Shown in pieces: positions 25,837 to 34,285 of a stretch of 50,900 bases of DNA (position 1 is the stretch's first letter; every line of letters starts with the position of its first letter). Location: assembly GCA_002390705.1 (NCBI GenBank), contig DGQA01000055.1, positions 1 through 50,900 on the forward strand. Reading direction: 5' to 3'. Source of the stretch: Actinobacteria bacterium UBA4426 (GTDB lineage: Bacteria; Actinomycetota; Actinomycetes; S36-B12). A program made the translations under genes and the position numbers. Below the pieces are notes generated by a model. The model was not told where the DNA came from and did not search any database. It saw nothing but the letters and a program-made list of their open reading frames with translations.

Positions 25837-26042
25837 TGGAGAATTACCAGCAAATCGCCTTCGTTGACAACATCACCCACCACTACGGCAAACTCGCTGA
25901 CCACTCCGGCACTTTCCGCCAATACTGGAATCTCCATTTTCATGGACTCTAAAACCAACAACGTGTCCCCGATCGCGACATGATCACCGATCCGTGCCTC
26001 TAGTGAGTGGACTGAGGCAACCATCTCCGCGACAACATGCAT
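25833..26042 (-). CDS. Stand-alone biotinylated carrier protein (TB7.3-like)
   Basis: A 69-residue biotinyl domain with nothing else. The biotin site is in LVLESMKMEIPV, with the Lys between two Met residues. It resembles TB7.3 (Rv3221c) of M. tuberculosis, which lies beside pdtaS and whiB1 in the same order as here. It may serve a biotin-dependent carboxylase encoded elsewhere. The ATG at 26042 has TAAGAT seven bases upstream and no Shine-Dalgarno. It is co-translated with the downstream thioesterase gene. Confidence 0.88.
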   Translation of the reverse strand: MHVVAEMVASVHSLEARIGDHVAIGDTLLVLESMKMEIPVLAESAGVVSEFAVVVGDVVNEGDLLVILQ

Positions 26043-26049
26043 GGTTGCG

Positions 26050-26055
26050 ATCTTA
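26050..26055 (-). promoter_or_regulatory. Putative -10 TAAGAT for the biotin carrier gene
   Basis: TAAGAT on the minus strand lies seven bases before the ATG at 26042, between the SRAP stop and the carrier start. Confidence 0.4.
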
Positions 26056-26724
26056 GTCCGTTGAATTCAACTCTTCGATCAGCGCGGGCGAATTATTGCC
26101 TACAGAATTTACAGCTCGATCAACCCGGAATGCCCGCAAATCGGATCGAGCCAATAAGAGCTCACGCGCCGATTCCACATCATAATCGGGGTTAAGCCAT
26201 GTCCCCCAATGTGAGGCGGAAATACAAGCTGGCATTCGGTTATGAATTGATTCCAGGTTCGGCTGAGCTGCCAAAGTGATGATCGCGCACGTTGATTGGG
26301 CTTCTCCGTCGATCACGCTTTCAACGATCAACCCCGCTAGGGCCATAGAATACGGATCCCCGAGCGGAGGGGAAATAAGATATGGATCTTTCGCCGGACG
26401 TTTCCACTCATAGTATGCGGTGGCCGGGATAATTACTCGATGAGTGGCAAACGCTTTTGCGAACGTCATCTTTTCAACCACGCTTTCACCCCGTGCATTT
26501 ATCAGCAAAGTTGACGCCTTCTGGCTCCATTTTGGCAGGATTCCCCAACGCGCTTCGGTCAGAACCCTGATTCCATCAACTGAGATGATCACGGGAATAT
26601 TTTCACTGGGTGCCACGTTGTAATTCGGCCTGAACTCTCGCCCTATAACCTCAGGATCTAGCTCCGCATCGAAATCAGTTGCGAGCACATTGGGGTCATG
26701 TACTAAGACATATCGACCGCACAT
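26053..26724 (-). CDS. SRAP/HMCES family abasic-site DNA-protein crosslink protein
   Basis: A 223-residue SOS response-associated peptidase. The catalytic Cys2 (MCGRYV) becomes N-terminal after Met removal and forms a thiazolidine with abasic sites in single-stranded DNA. Other conserved residues are visible: NYNVAPSE, the Asn in LINARGES, the Glu in AYYEWK and the His-Arg-Met-Pro in SIHNRMPA. It is divergent from aroA, the same arrangement as Rv3226c/Rv3227. The ATG at 26724 is six bases from a TACTAT hexamer. Confidence 0.92.
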   Translation of the reverse strand: MCGRYVLVHDPNVLATDFDAELDPEVIGREFRPNYNVAPSENIPVIISVDGIRVLTEARWGILPKWSQKASTLLINARGESVVEKMTFAKAFATHRVIIPATAYYEWKRPAKDPYLISPPLGDPYSMALAGLIVESVIDGEAQSTCAIITLAAQPNLESIHNRMPACISASHWGTWLNPDYDVESARELLLARSDLRAFRVDRAVNSVGNNSPALIEELNSTD

Positions 26725-26730
26725 GACTCG

Positions 26731-26736
26731 ATAGTA
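26731..26736 (-). promoter_or_regulatory. Putative -10 TACTAT for the SRAP gene
   Basis: TACTAT on the minus strand is six bases before the ATG at 26724. On the other strand a weaker AAGACT (26749-26754) sits six bases before aroA. Confidence 0.5.
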
Positions 26737-26760
26737 AGGCGTAAGTGAAAGACTGTCCCC

Positions 26761-28074
26761 ATGACTGACTGGGGAGCTCCCGTGGCAACTAGGGCGATCA
26801 ACGCCACGATCACCCTTCCTAGTTCCAAATCCTTGAGCAATCGGGAACTCATTCTGAGTGCACTCGCGGATTCTCCCTCAACACTTCACGGTGTACTCGA
26901 CGCCCGAGACACGATTTTAATGATCGAAGGCCTCAGATCACTCGGAGTTCACATTGAGGAACGTGGCCGGGATGCGGCTGGAAATTTAGATCTCGTTGTG
27001 ACCCCGCATTTCTTGCGCGCTTCTTATGAGTCACCCACGGTGATCAATGTCGGACTTGCGGGAACAGTCATGAGATTTCTGCCACCGGTTGCCGCCTTCG
27101 CACATGGAGACTCCTATTTCGACGGGGATGCCGGCGCACGCAAGCGACCCATGGCCACTCTGCTTGAAGCATTGAAGGATCTAGGGGTTGAAGTGGAAGA
27201 TCGCGGACGGCTTCCCTTCCTAATTCATGGCAAAGGGCAGGTACGCGGTGGTGAAGTCATACTGGATGCCTCCAAATCCAGCCAATTTGTTTCAGCGTTG
27301 CTGCTCAGCGCAGCCCGGTGTGATGCCGGTGCCACGATCAGACACGTACCCGCAGATCTGGGCAATCCGCGCGACGTCCCAAGCCTGCCCCACGTCGAAA
27401 TGACGATCAATTCGCTCGCAAGGCGTGGTGTCACCGTGCACCGCACCAGTTCAGCGCGGGATTCTTGGCATGTGGATCCACAAAATATTAATGGGATTGA
27501 CCTCACTCTCGAAGGCGACCTTTCCAATGCGACCCCCTTCTTCGCAGCGGCTTTGATTGCCTCTGGTGAGGTCACCTGTGCTGACTGGCCTTTTAACTCG
27601 GTGCAGCCAGTGACTGCAATCGCACAGGTTTTCGAAGCTATGGGTGCACGCATTACCCGCGCAGCTGGCCTGTTCTCCCTGAGCGGTGTTGGAGAAATCC
27701 AAGGAATCAACATTGATCTTTCCGACATTGGTGAGGTAACGCCCACCATCGCAGCCTTATGCGCCTTGGCTGAGACACCGTCTTATCTTCGTGGAATCGG
27801 ACATCTGCGCGGGCATGAAACCGATCGACTCAGTGCCCTTGCCACTGAAATTAACCAACTCGGTGGAGACGTGATCGAGGAACCCGACGCATTACGCATA
27901 AATCCAGCACGATTACATGGCGGAACATTCCACACCTACGAAGACCACCGCATGGCGACAGCAGGGGCCATTTTAGGGCTTAGAGTGCCGGGAATTATCG
28001 TTGAGAACATCGAGACAACAGGGAAGACGCTCCCCGACTTCACATACCGCTGGGAAGAACTCCTTAATAAGTGA
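26761..28074 (+). CDS. aroA: 3-phosphoshikimate 1-carboxyvinyltransferase (EPSP synthase)
   Basis: A 437-residue enzyme of the shikimate pathway that joins phosphoenolpyruvate to shikimate-3-phosphate. Visible motifs are LPSSKSLSNRELIL with the substrate-binding Lys, GLAGTVMRFLPP in place of the NAGTAxR of E. coli as in other actinobacteria, GARKRPMATLLEAL, SSQFVSALLLSA, LRGHETDRLSALATE and EDHRMATAGAILGL. It starts a row of three overlapping genes (aroA, rsgA, hisN). Its TGA overlaps the rsgA GTG. It is divergent from the SRAP gene with 36 bp between the starts. Confidence 0.96.
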   Translation: MTDWGAPVATRAINATITLPSSKSLSNRELILSALADSPSTLHGVLDARDTILMIEGLRSLGVHIEERGRDAAGNLDLVVTPHFLRASYESPTVINVGLAGTVMRFLPPVAAFAHGDSYFDGDAGARKRPMATLLEALKDLGVEVEDRGRLPFLIHGKGQVRGGEVILDASKSSQFVSALLLSAARCDAGATIRHVPADLGNPRDVPSLPHVEMTINSLARRGVTVHRTSSARDSWHVDPQNINGIDLTLEGDLSNATPFFAAALIASGEVTCADWPFNSVQPVTAIAQVFEAMGARITRAAGLFSLSGVGEIQGINIDLSDIGEVTPTIAALCALAETPSYLRGIGHLRGHETDRLSALATEINQLGGDVIEEPDALRINPARLHGGTFHTYEDHRMATAGAILGLRVPGIIVENIETTGKTLPDFTYRWEELLNK

Positions 28075-29057
28075 AATCACACAAGCTAGATGAGGACGAT
28101 GTTCGGGTAAGACCGGGCAAGAAAAAATCACGCCCACGCACAAAGGACCGACCGAGTTTTAGCAATATTTTTTTCGGGTCGGTCTCGACTGTTGACCGTG
28201 GGCGGTTCACCGTGAACCCCGAGGGCGACACTTCGATTCTCTACGCGGTCAAGGCTCGTGAACTCGGTAGAAAAGGCCTAGTCGTGGGCGACCGAGTAGC
28301 AATGGTCGGAGATCCGAATGGAGGTATTGACCACCAGGTGCGCATTGTTCGGCGGGAAATTCGATCCACAGAGCTGCGGCGCACGGCAGATGACGACGAT
28401 CCACAAGAGCGCGTAATCGTTGCCAACGCTGATCTCCTCGGGGTCGTCGTTGCAGCCGCCAACCCGGAACCCAGGATTGGCTTTATTGACCGGGCAATCG
28501 TTGCAGCACTTGATGCAGCAGTTACGCCTTTCCTCGTGGTGACTAAATCAGATCTCAAGGATCCCAGCGCCTTGGTGAATATCTACCAAGAACTCGCAAT
28601 TCCAATTTTTATAGTGGACAGCGGACTGGCGCCGGATCAACTTAAGGAATTCGTAAAAGGACACACCAGCGTTTTGCTCGGTCACTCAGGCGTCGGAAAA
28701 TCAACGCTGATAAATGAACTCGCGCCAGATGCGCATCGAATCACCGGTGCTGTCAATGACCTGACCGGGAAGGGGAAACATACCTCAACCAGCGTGATCG
28801 CATTTCCCCTGCCGAAAGCAAATGGAATAGTGATTGATACGCCAGGCATTAGGTCATTTGGGTTAGCTCACGTTTCCAAGGAAACTATTATTGACTCCTA
28901 CCCCGACCTTGTGCTGTACACCGAGAATTGTCCTCGTGCATGTAGCCATAATGAACCTGACTGCGCTCTGGAAGGCGTTACCGATCCGATCGTCCTTGAG
29001 CGGGTAGAGTCCATGCGTAATCTTCTCGCCGGTAATAGCTCAATAGGGGTGCTATGA
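28071..29057 (+). CDS. rsgA: Ribosome small subunit-dependent GTPase A
   Basis: A 328-residue circularly permuted GTPase that checks 30S maturation. The G motifs come in permuted order: TKSD (158-161), then GHSGVGKS (204-211), then DTPG (256-259). The OB fold precedes them and the C-terminal zinc site is present as C287, C291, H293 and C298. The N-terminal 30 residues are basic. The GTG at 28071 overlaps the aroA stop (GTGA) and its own stop overlaps hisN (ATGA). The aroA-rsgA order is conserved in mycobacteria. Confidence 0.95.
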   Translation: MKSHKLDEDDVRVRPGKKKSRPRTKDRPSFSNIFFGSVSTVDRGRFTVNPEGDTSILYAVKARELGRKGLVVGDRVAMVGDPNGGIDHQVRIVRREIRSTELRRTADDDDPQERVIVANADLLGVVVAAANPEPRIGFIDRAIVAALDAAVTPFLVVTKSDLKDPSALVNIYQELAIPIFIVDSGLAPDQLKEFVKGHTSVLLGHSGVGKSTLINELAPDAHRITGAVNDLTGKGKHTSTSVIAFPLPKANGIVIDTPGIRSFGLAHVSKETIIDSYPDLVLYTENCPRACSHNEPDCALEGVTDPIVLERVESMRNLLAGNSSIGVL

Positions 29058-29848
29058 GTCAGTTCTCCGTTGACCTCGAATTCGCACAATATCTTGCTGA
29101 TCGTGCGCAGGTAATTTCACTCTCACGCTTTAACGCACTGGACCTCAATGTGACCCAAAAACCTGATCTCACTCCCGTCAGTGATGCTGATCTTGCAGTG
29201 GAGACAGAACTGCGGGCCCAAATTGCAGCGCACAACCCAGATGACAGCGTGATTGGTGAAGAATTCGGCCACACCTCACTCGGTGAACGCACCTGGATTA
29301 TTGATCCAATTGATGGAACGAAGAATTACGTCCGCGGTGTACCCGTATGGGCGACCTTGATTGCTTTGCGAGAAGGCGGGAAAATTACCGTCGGTCTGGT
29401 AAGTGCGCCTGCGCTGGGTCGCCGATGGTGGGCGGAAATTGGCCTCGGCGCATGGGTTCAAGAACTAGGTTCTGACTCCCCCCGCCGCCTGTACGTCAGT
29501 TCGGTTCAGAAGATCGGTGACGCGTCATTTTCATTTTCTGATCAACAAGGGTGGGATCAATCTGACTTTGAGGGCCTGCGCGCGGCCACCTGGCGTCAAC
29601 GGGCTTATGGCGATTTCTGGTCCCACGTTTTACTCGCCGAGGGTGCCGTGGACGTCAGTGCAGAGCCCGAACTCGCGCTCTACGACTATGCCGCACTGTT
29701 GCCCATCGTAGCTGAAGCAGGGGGGGAAGCTTCTCAATTTGACGGTACGCCCCTACCCATCCACGACCCTGACATTGAACCATCACTTATCTGCTCTAAC
29801 GGCTCTCTGCACCAAGAATGCCTCAAATTACTCAAAGTACAGACATAA
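29054..29848 (+). CDS. hisN: Histidinol-phosphatase of the inositol monophosphatase family
   Basis: A 264-residue IMPase-fold phosphatase. Metal-binding motifs are GEEFG (E69-E70), DPIDGTKNYVRG (84-95) and a late ALYDYAALLPIVAEAGG. The YVRGVPVWATLI segment and overall length favour the actinobacterial HisN, which removes phosphate from histidinol phosphate. Inositol-1-phosphatase is the alternative. It overlaps rsgA by four bases and is the last gene of the aroA-rsgA-hisN run. Confidence 0.87.
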   Translation: MSQFSVDLEFAQYLADRAQVISLSRFNALDLNVTQKPDLTPVSDADLAVETELRAQIAAHNPDDSVIGEEFGHTSLGERTWIIDPIDGTKNYVRGVPVWATLIALREGGKITVGLVSAPALGRRWWAEIGLGAWVQELGSDSPRRLYVSSVQKIGDASFSFSDQQGWDQSDFEGLRAATWRQRAYGDFWSHVLLAEGAVDVSAEPELALYDYAALLPIVAEAGGEASQFDGTPLPIHDPDIEPSLICSNGSLHQECLKLLKVQT

Positions 29849-29892
29849 CTCAAAAGAGTTGCCAGACTAGGTGGTCAACCGAGGAGGCACAC

Positions 29893-30327
29893 ATGTTAGT
29901 TTCCACAATTCTGGCAAATAAGGGCGCCGACGTTGTCACGGTGAGCCCTGAACAAGATGTCCAAGGGCTGCTTTCTCTGTTGGCACAGCATAAAGTTGGT
30001 GCGCTGGTTGTCTCCCCTAACGGCACAACAATCTCAGGAATTGTCTCTGAGCGAGATATCGTGCGTGCACTTGCAGCGGGTGAGTCGCTCATGAGTGAGC
30101 CTGTCTCGCGCATCATGACCAGTGAAGTATTTGTGTCAACTATGCACGCCAAGATTGACGAGCTCATGACCGTCATGACATCACAACGCATTCGTCACAT
30201 ACCGATCACCACGGACAGTGGCGAATTGATCGGAATTGTCAGTATCGGTGATTTAGTCAAAGCTCGCTTAAGCGAACTCGAAGCTGAGAAAGAAGCTCTT
30301 GTCGAATACATCACACACGGCGGCTAG
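29893..30327 (+). CDS. Tandem CBS-domain protein
   Basis: A 144-residue protein made of two CBS domains: the first from VVTVSPEQDVQGLLSLL to GIVSERDIVRAL, the second from IMTSEVFVSTMHAKIDELM to GIVSIGDLVKARL. Such pairs bind adenine nucleotides and sense energy state; stand-alone ones often lack a known partner. The ATG at 29893 has a very strong GAGGAGG upstream, which overrules the longer frame. The 3' end overlaps the convergent P450 gene by 17 bases. Confidence 0.87.
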   Translation: MLVSTILANKGADVVTVSPEQDVQGLLSLLAQHKVGALVVSPNGTTISGIVSERDIVRALAAGESLMSEPVSRIMTSEVFVSTMHAKIDELMTVMTSQRIRHIPITTDSGELIGIVSIGDLVKARLSELEAEKEALVEYITHGG

Positions 30328-31669
30328 CGAGAACTTTTACCCCACCGACCGGTCGGATCGTCACCAAAGGGTCACTTGCAGGCAAAATTCCCCCAGTAGG
30401 GTACTCGAATTTGAGTCGCTCACACAGACTCGCCAGCATGATTACTCCCTCGACATAGGCGAAATCTTTTCCGATGCACTGTCGCAAGCCAGCTCCAAAG
30501 GGGATGAAACTTTCCCGCGGGAAAGGCACCAAAAATCGCTCTGGGTTAAATGAGTCCGGGTCGCTCCAAATTTCAGGGTGTCGATGCAATAGGGCGGGAC
30601 TGGTGATCACCAGCGCACCGGCTGGGATGTCGTGTCCATCAATGCAATCGGGGCCTAATGCTTTGCGAGTGATCAACCAAGCTGGTGGATAAAGCCGTAA
30701 GGTTTCACTAAATACCGCTTGCGTGTATGGCAATTGCGCCAATTTGGAATCCAGGGTCTCCCCCCGTGCCGCGCGCACTTCAGCGGCGACTCGCTCTTGG
30801 ACTTGAGGGTGTGTCGCCAAGAGCGCAACTGACCAAGAAAGTGCGCTAGCAACAGTTTCGTGTCCAGCAATGATGAAAGTGACAACTTCGTCTCGGATCC
30901 CCTCAAGATCAATCTGTTCATTCGCACTTGCAGCAAGGAGCAGGTCTACAAGATTCACCCCTGATGCGGTCACACCGAGTGACTGCGCACCCGTGCGAGA
31001 TTCCACGATTGAGGCCACAGCTGAATCTAAAGTGTCCAAACTGCGCTTCAAGACTCGATTCCCGGGTGTAGGGATTTTGCGGGGCGGTGACAAAGGAACG
31101 CGTGCACGTTTAATTACCACCTCGAGCGCCTGCAAAGTTGCCTCGGTAATCAGCTGTGCGTCCGCGCTGAGATCCGAACCGAAGAGAAACTCTCCCACAA
31201 CTTCAAGGGCAGCGCTAAGCATGAATTGGTCAACATCCGTGACGACTCCAGCTCCGTTGCTATCCAATTCGGCGGCCATTCGGTCCGCTGCTTGCTGCGA
31301 TACCGGAATGAGGTTGTCCATTGCCTCTTGATGAAAGGCAGGTTGAATTATGGGTCGCCTTTCCCGCCACAAATCGGTATTCGCCGTCAGCAAGCCGCTG
31401 CCAGTCACGAGCGACAACGCCCGGTACTGAATCGTGGCCTTGCTGTAGTTTTTTGCATTGCCGACAAGTACCTGCCGCACTCCCGTCGGTGAATTCACAA
31501 GGTATGTCGGCGGCCTGGGAAGTGGAAATTGCACAACATCTCCGTACTTTCGCCAATTCGCAAAGAGGAATTCCAACGGATCGCAGCGGATCAGATTAAA
31601 ACTCTGCAACATATCGGGGCCTAGCGGGCCTGGCGCTGTTGCCGGAGTGCCTAAAAAATGCGCAGGCAT
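30311..31669 (-). CDS. Cytochrome P450
   Basis: A 452-residue P450. The I-helix oxygen-activation motif is AGHETVASALSWS (268-280), the K-helix ExxR is ETLR (322-325) and the heme-binding loop is FGAGLRQCIG with C398 as thiolate ligand. The C-helix WRERRPIIQPAFH is like that of fatty acid or alkane hydroxylases of the CYP4/CYP102-like group, although the substrate cannot be assigned. No ferredoxin or reductase gene is adjacent. The ATG overlaps the fbiC stop (TAATG), so it is translationally coupled to FbiC. Confidence 0.9.
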   Translation of the reverse strand: MPAHFLGTPATAPGPLGPDMLQSFNLIRCDPLEFLFANWRKYGDVVQFPLPRPPTYLVNSPTGVRQVLVGNAKNYSKATIQYRALSLVTGSGLLTANTDLWRERRPIIQPAFHQEAMDNLIPVSQQAADRMAAELDSNGAGVVTDVDQFMLSAALEVVGEFLFGSDLSADAQLITEATLQALEVVIKRARVPLSPPRKIPTPGNRVLKRSLDTLDSAVASIVESRTGAQSLGVTASGVNLVDLLLAASANEQIDLEGIRDEVVTFIIAGHETVASALSWSVALLATHPQVQERVAAEVRAARGETLDSKLAQLPYTQAVFSETLRLYPPAWLITRKALGPDCIDGHDIPAGALVITSPALLHRHPEIWSDPDSFNPERFLVPFPRESFIPFGAGLRQCIGKDFAYVEGVIMLASLCERLKFEYPTGGILPASDPLVTIRPVGGVKVLASRRV

Positions 31670-33963
31670 TACGCGACTGGAGTCTGGGACGACTCTGATT
31701 CCACTCGGTCGTAAAGGGTCGTGCGCTGGACAAGTGTGCGTCCCAAGGGTTCGACGACTTCCCGAAATTGGGTGTCGCTGATCCCTTGGCCGTGGGAAGC
31801 TCCTGCAGCACGCGAGATGTTTTCATCCATGAGCGTTCCGCCGAGATCATTGACTCCTGCTTGCAAAAGTTGTCGCGCACCTCGTGGACCTAACTTCACC
31901 CAAGAAGCTTGGATATTCGAAATTGATCCATGGTACGCAATCCGCCCGACCGCATGCATCAAAACAGTTTCACGCCACGTAGGGCCCCGGCGGGCGCCGC
32001 GCTTTAAATAGATGGGCGCGGCCATGTGCACAAATGGCAAGGGAACAAACTCGGTGAAACCGCCTGTGCGCGACTGCAACTCGCGCGTGCGCACAATGTG
32101 TCTTGCCCAGTGTTCCGGTCTCTCAACACTGCCAAACATGATCGTTACATTGGATTTAAGCCCAAGTGAATGTGCAATTTCGTGCACCTGCAACCACTCC
32201 CGGCTGGAAATCTTGTCGGGGCAAATGACGGCGCGGATGTCATCGGATAAAATCTCTGCTGCAGTCCCGGGAAGAGATCGAAGACCTGCCTGTTTGAGCC
32301 GGACCAGATAATCCTCAATTGGCTCGCCTAGCCTGTTGGCTCCTTCAAATACTTCGAGGGCAGTGAAACCGTGGATATGCATTGATGGAACTGCTTCTTT
32401 CACGACGCGCGCTACGTTTATGTAATAGTCACCATCAAAACTTGGATGAATACCGCCCTGCAAGCACACTTCGGTGGCACCGAGTTCATGGGCTTCAACT
32501 ACCCGTTCAGCGATCTCTGAATCAGCGAGCAGATACGGTTTTCCACGCAGATTCAGAGAAAGAGGCCCCTTAGAAAAACCACAGAATGTGCACTTGAAGG
32601 TGCACACATTTGTGTAGTTGATATTCCGATTTCGGGCAAAAGTAACCTCGTCCCCATTAACAGTTTCGCGCAGGTGATCTGCAACCGATGCAACTGCGGT
32701 CACATCCTTACCGCGAGATCTGAACAACATTGCGATCTGTGATTCATCAATGAGTTCGCCATTTACAGCCGCTTCCAAGATTTCGGCTATTGGATTCGAG
32801 ACTCGACTCGAGGACGTCCCGGAAATGAGAATCTCTGGTGCGGTGTCAGCACCTGAATACCATGCGGTAGACCGACGACCAATCTGAATCACTTCAGCAC
32901 CGGTACCCACGTTTGCAGCGTCTTCATATTTCTCCGGAAAGATGGCTCCCACATCGTCGCGGGCGTATCCATCAGCGTCACTTCGATCCATAACAGGGAA
33001 ACGCAAACCAGGATCGATCCACTTTTGCGCATCCCGAACAAACTCTGGGTAAATTGTGAGCCTAGGAACCAAGGTCCCACCGTGTAACTCAACTCGTTCG
33101 CGTAGCAATTCAAGTGAAGGCCAAGGTTTCTCGGGATTGACAAAGTCTGCAGTGATAGGCGATATACCACCAATGTCGTCGATTCCTGACTCGAGAAGTT
33201 CATCAAGATCTTCGCTCAAATTCGGAGGTGCCTGCACATGGATACTGGGCGGAAGAACCTCCCGAGCAATCCGGATAGTTTCAAAAAGTTGCTCTGGAGG
33301 GCAGGCTGGCCAATTTCTCATTTCCGTGTCTAACTTTGGAACAAAATTTTGCACGATTACTTCTTGTACGTGTCCGTATTTTTCATGTACCTGCGCAATT
33401 GCCTCCAAGGCGTTAACCCGATCAGCCCGCGACTCGCCAATGCCGATCAGAATGCCAGTCGTAAACGGGATCTGAAGTTCTCCCGCCGCATGCAGCGTTT
33501 CTAGGCGTCTCTCGGGTGTTTTATCTGGAGCACCACGATGTGCGGCAAGATCAGGGTTGAGGCTTTCAATCATCATTCCTTGACTAGGCGAGACCGTGCG
33601 CAGCAACTTCAAGTCTTCGTGGCCTAGCGCCCCAGCATTGGCGTGCGGAAGCATGCCCGTTTCTTGTAACACGGCTGCAGCCGCTGCGGCAAGGTATTCG
33701 ATCGTGCTGGAATAGTTATTCGCATCAAGCCACTGTCGTGCTTGTTCATATCGAAACTCAGGGTATTCCCCAAGCGTAAACAAGGCTTCATGGCAACCAG
33801 CCGCAGCTCCAGCCCGGGCAACTTCCAGGATTGACTCAATGCTCAAATATGGGCTCTCGACTCGATGCGGGCTTTTGGCAAATGTGCAGTAGCCACATCG
33901 ATCACGGCATAGTGAGGTCAGGGGAATAAATACTTTTGGTGAGTAAGTGATGTTCCTGTTCAC
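31669..33963 (-). CDS. fbiC: FO synthase FbiC (CofG-CofH fusion)
   Basis: A 764-residue fusion of two radical SAM enzymes that builds the deazaflavin FO, the chromophore of coenzyme F420, from tyrosine and a flavin precursor. The CofG half has C19, C23 and C26 (CRDRCGYC); the CofH half has C454, C458 and C461 (CTFKCTFC). Many actinobacterial FbiC proteins have a further 70 or so N-terminal residues; here the GTG at 33963 is only 18 codons before the first cluster and an in-frame TGA lies five codons upstream, so the short form is genuine or the extension has been lost. The P450 gene follows with a one-base overlap. Confidence 0.95.
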   Translation of the reverse strand: MNRNITYSPKVFIPLTSLCRDRCGYCTFAKSPHRVESPYLSIESILEVARAGAAAGCHEALFTLGEYPEFRYEQARQWLDANNYSSTIEYLAAAAAAVLQETGMLPHANAGALGHEDLKLLRTVSPSQGMMIESLNPDLAAHRGAPDKTPERRLETLHAAGELQIPFTTGILIGIGESRADRVNALEAIAQVHEKYGHVQEVIVQNFVPKLDTEMRNWPACPPEQLFETIRIAREVLPPSIHVQAPPNLSEDLDELLESGIDDIGGISPITADFVNPEKPWPSLELLRERVELHGGTLVPRLTIYPEFVRDAQKWIDPGLRFPVMDRSDADGYARDDVGAIFPEKYEDAANVGTGAEVIQIGRRSTAWYSGADTAPEILISGTSSSRVSNPIAEILEAAVNGELIDESQIAMLFRSRGKDVTAVASVADHLRETVNGDEVTFARNRNINYTNVCTFKCTFCGFSKGPLSLNLRGKPYLLADSEIAERVVEAHELGATEVCLQGGIHPSFDGDYYINVARVVKEAVPSMHIHGFTALEVFEGANRLGEPIEDYLVRLKQAGLRSLPGTAAEILSDDIRAVICPDKISSREWLQVHEIAHSLGLKSNVTIMFGSVERPEHWARHIVRTRELQSRTGGFTEFVPLPFVHMAAPIYLKRGARRGPTWRETVLMHAVGRIAYHGSISNIQASWVKLGPRGARQLLQAGVNDLGGTLMDENISRAAGASHGQGISDTQFREVVEPLGRTLVQRTTLYDRVESESSQTPVA

Positions 33964-34285
33964 GGCCCTACTTTCTCATTATCCCCTGCTGCTATTTCAC
34001 AGTGGTGGTCACGCATTGTCCGAGCCCTTCACGACTACATAAATATTAGTTGACGGATCGAGTTCGCGCACACTCGCTCGTGATGCGAGCCACATCTAGC
34101 CTGCCCCACGTGCATGCGCCCTACTTCAGAGTCTATGGCGAGACCCCCTCAACAGCGCCGTTGAAATCGTCCTCCATGAACTAAATCGGACCCTCTTTCG
34201 TGAGCTCACCAATACACAAGGGGGATGTTGCCCATGTGGACATGGGTGGCGCCGTGTCCTTATAACCCCGAGGCTATGCGACACG
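33964..34285. other. Non-coding gap between xth and fbiC with one clear hairpin
   Basis: These 322 bases lie upstream of fbiC and downstream of xth. I see no credible ORF and no tRNA or known riboswitch core. A perfect hairpin CCCATG-TGGA-CATGGG at 34231-34246 can be extended by G-U pairs to about ten pairs. A weak GAAAGT lies six bases before the fbiC GTG. This is the second largest gene-free stretch in the window and may be a regulated leader. Confidence 0.4.

Noticed and set aside
33964..34285. Possible tRNA or small RNA gene in the fbiC upstream gap
   Set aside because: No cloverleaf with T-loop and anticodon arms could be found; only a simple hairpin is supported.
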